In this document: one piece after another, positions 13,318-14,905 of the stretch | How the letters are laid out: each line of letters starts with the position of its first letter | Position numbering within the stretch: the first letter of the stretch is position 1 | DNA from: an uncultured Collinsella sp. | Lineage (GTDB): Bacteria; Actinomycetota; Coriobacteriia; Coriobacteriales; Coriobacteriaceae | DNA length: 14,905 nucleotides | Direction: 5' to 3' | Assembly (NCBI GenBank): GCA_900542305.1 | Contig: UQMU01000043.1 | Coordinates: 1-14,905, forward strand | The notes under the pieces: generated by a model | Told to the model about the DNA's origin: nothing | The model's input: only the letters and a program-made list of their open reading frames with translations | Database searches by the model: none | Translations under genes and position numbers: made by a program

Positions 13318-14565
13318 ATGGCAGCATCCGACATGATGTCCGCCCTGATGGAGCTTTGCCAGGAGAAGCACATCGACCAGCTCTACCTGATCGACCGCCT
13401 GGAGCAGTCGCTCGCCAAGAGCTATGCCGAGATCCTGCATCTTGAGTGGGGCGCCAAGGTGACCATCGACCGCACCACCGGCAAGATCTACGTCTACCGC
13501 TTGGAGCCGATCGACGATTCCATGGACGAGGAGGGCAACTTCACCGAGTTCGAGGAGATCGACGTCACCCCCAAGAACACGAGCCGCATCGCCGCCCAGC
13601 ACGCCAAGGCCGAGATCAACGCCATCGTGCGTAACTCCGCCCGCGAGCAGATCTACGAGGAGTTCTCCGGCCGCATCGGTGACCTCATCAGCGGTACCGT
13701 GCTTCAGTCCACGCCCGACTTCACGATCGTCAAGATCCGCGAGGGCGTCGAGGCCGAGCTTCCGCACTTCGATCAGCGTCGTTACGAGAACGAGCGCAAC
13801 GAGCGTCCGATGGGCGAGCGCTACCTGCACAACCAGCACATCAAGGCCGTGATCATCGACGTTCGCGACCCTAACTCCAACCTGCAGCCGGTTCGCGGCG
13901 AGCACAGCCGTCCGCCGATTGTCATCTCCCGTACCCACCCCGAGCTCATGCGTCGTCTGTTTGAGCAGGAGGTGCCCGAGATCTATGAGGGCACCGTCCA
14001 GATCAAGTCGATCGCCCGCGAGCCCGGCCAGCGCTCCAAGGTCGCCGTCCACTCGCTCGACGACCGTCTGGATCCCGTGGGCGCCTGCGTCGGCCCCAAG
14101 GGCAGCCGTGTTCGCGCTGTCGTGGGCGAGCTCCGCGGCGAGCGCGTCGACGTCATCCTGTGGGATGCCGATCCTGCCGTCTACGTCGCCAACGCCCTGT
14201 CACCCGCTAAGGTCACCCGCGTCCTCATCGACGAGGAGAAGGCCTACGCCGGCGTCATCGTGCCCGACGACCAGCTGTCCCTTGCCATCGGCAAGGAGGG
14301 TCAGAACGCCCGTCTCGCCGCGCGCCTGACCGGCTGGCACATCGATATCAAGTCCGAGACCCTTGCCGCCGACATCCTCAAGAACGTTCCCGTTCACGAG
14401 GAGCCCGCCGCCGACCTGATCGGTGACGAGGAGGACGAGGACGTCCGCCGCTGCGAGTACGTGTCCGAGGACGGCATTCAGTGCCGTAACCAGGCTCGTC
14501 CCGGCTCCCGTTTCTGCGGTGTCCATGACACCGACGCCTTCGATGATGCGGAGGACCTGATCTAG
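13318..14565 (+). CDS. nusA: Transcription termination/antitermination factor NusA with Cys/His-rich C-terminal tail (415 aa)
   Basis: RNA-polymerase-binding elongation factor that modulates pausing and termination. Domains in order: N-terminal polymerase-binding domain (1-115), S1 domain (about 118-185), KH1 with GPKG at 259-262, and KH2 with GKEG at 325-328. After an acidic linker (361-375), the chain ends in a short tail with C379, C389, C400 and H403 (C-x9-C-x10-C-x2-H), including GSRFCGVH. This pattern suits a small zinc-binding knuckle and is not part of the standard NusA core. The acidic repeat domains of proteobacterial NusA are absent. Overlap with rimP is tight (1-bp gap) and AAGGAAAG serves as ribosome site. 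Confidence 0.95.
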   Translation: MAASDMMSALMELCQEKHIDQLYLIDRLEQSLAKSYAEILHLEWGAKVTIDRTTGKIYVYRLEPIDDSMDEEGNFTEFEEIDVTPKNTSRIAAQHAKAEINAIVRNSAREQIYEEFSGRIGDLISGTVLQSTPDFTIVKIREGVEAELPHFDQRRYENERNERPMGERYLHNQHIKAVIIDVRDPNSNLQPVRGEHSRPPIVISRTHPELMRRLFEQEVPEIYEGTVQIKSIAREPGQRSKVAVHSLDDRLDPVGACVGPKGSRVRAVVGELRGERVDVILWDADPAVYVANALSPAKVTRVLIDEEKAYAGVIVPDDQLSLAIGKEGQNARLAARLTGWHIDIKSETLAADILKNVPVHEEPAADLIGDEEDEDVRRCEYVSEDGIQCRNQARPGSRFCGVHDTDAFDDAEDLI

Positions 14566-14656
14566 CGCGCGGTCGCGCCGGGCGGGTCCCGGCGCGTCTC
14601 CCACGCTCGTTCAGTCTCTAGGCACCCAAGGTGCCAGAAAGGGTAGGTGAAGTCAT
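14566..14656 (+). other. nusA-infB spacer without ylxR
   Basis: These 91 bp contain no ORF. A perfect 6-bp hairpin, GGCACC/GGTGCC, lies at 14621-14635. Many bacteria encode ylxR here; there is no room for it. Confidence 0.6.
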
Positions 14657-14905
14657 ATGGCAAAAGTCCGTGTGTCCACCCTGGCCAAAGAGTTCGGCAT
14701 GACCTCCAAGGAACTGATGGGTCATCTCGCCGATATGAAGATTCCCGCTAAGTCCGCTTCCTCCACCTTGGAGGACGCCTATGTCGCCATGGTCCGCAAG
14801 CAGCTCGCCTCGGTGATCGAGGCCCGCGCTCAGGAAGTCGAGGCCGCCAAGCAGGCCGAGGAGCAGGCAGCTGCCGCCGAGGAGGCCGCTCGCGCCGCTG
14901 AGGCC
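14657..14905 (+). CDS. infB: Translation initiation factor IF-2, N-terminal part (cut by window end)
   Basis: The first 83 codons are present, and the frame is open to the window end. MAKVRVSTLAKEFGMTSKEL and the following HLADMKIPAKSASSTLED match the IF2_N domain typical of bacterial IF-2. After it begins an Ala/Glu-rich, low-complexity linker (QAEEQAAAAEEAARAAEA), as in other actinobacterial IF-2 proteins. The GTPase domain must lie beyond the window. AAAGGGTAGGTGA precedes the ATG. The position after nusA is the standard operon order. Confidence 0.93.
   Translation, partial: MAKVRVSTLAKEFGMTSKELMGHLADMKIPAKSASSTLEDAYVAMVRKQLASVIEARAQEVEAAKQAEEQAAAAEEAARAAEA

Overview
The window looks like chromosome of a high-GC actinobacterium of the class Coriobacteriia, most likely a Collinsella-type gut anaerobe. 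This is inferred from recognised proteins and GC-rich third codon positions in most genes; no rRNA or other phylogenetic marker is present.

Layout. (1) Positions 1 to about 2200 are a lower-GC, thinly coding accessory stretch. It holds a small zinc-ribbon protein, a frameshifted upstream partner gene, several doubtful short ORFs and two orphan intrinsic terminators. One terminator follows a stack of hairpins that could be a small RNA. (2) 2265-6473 is a sucrose-uptake locus: a LacI-family regulator, a PTS sucrose EIIBC permease and a cytosolic GH32 sucrose-6-phosphate hydrolase. Near-identical 14-bp operator cores lie before the regulator and, twice, before the permease, so one repressor probably controls both units. 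No EIIA domain or fructokinase is encoded here. (3) 6570-7574 encodes a protein with the fold signature of Cys/Met-metabolism PLP enzymes but without the Schiff-base lysine motif. It converges on a ModE-like single-domain regulator (7564-7917, minus). (4) 8102-9613 is guaB, an unusual IMP dehydrogenase resembling the Tritrichomonas foetus enzyme residue for residue at the active site. (5) 9614-9986 has no gene. It holds a large imperfect palindrome, a terminator, an extended -10 promoter and a perfect 29-bp inverted repeat just before leuS. (6) 9987-12563 is leuS. (7) 12715 to the window end is the rimP-nusA-infB operon, with a clear promoter and an intrinsic terminator inside its leader, which suggests attenuation. 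The ylxR gene often found between nusA and infB is absent. NusA carries a Cys/His-rich C-terminal tail. infB is cut by the window end.

No phage, insertion sequence, CRISPR array, tRNA or rRNA was found. No wholly new multi-gene system is evident. The items most worth a second look are the PLP pseudoenzyme, the leuS leader inverted repeat, the protist-type IMPDH, the palindromic repeat after guaB, the NusA tail and the RNA-like hairpins in the accessory stretch.
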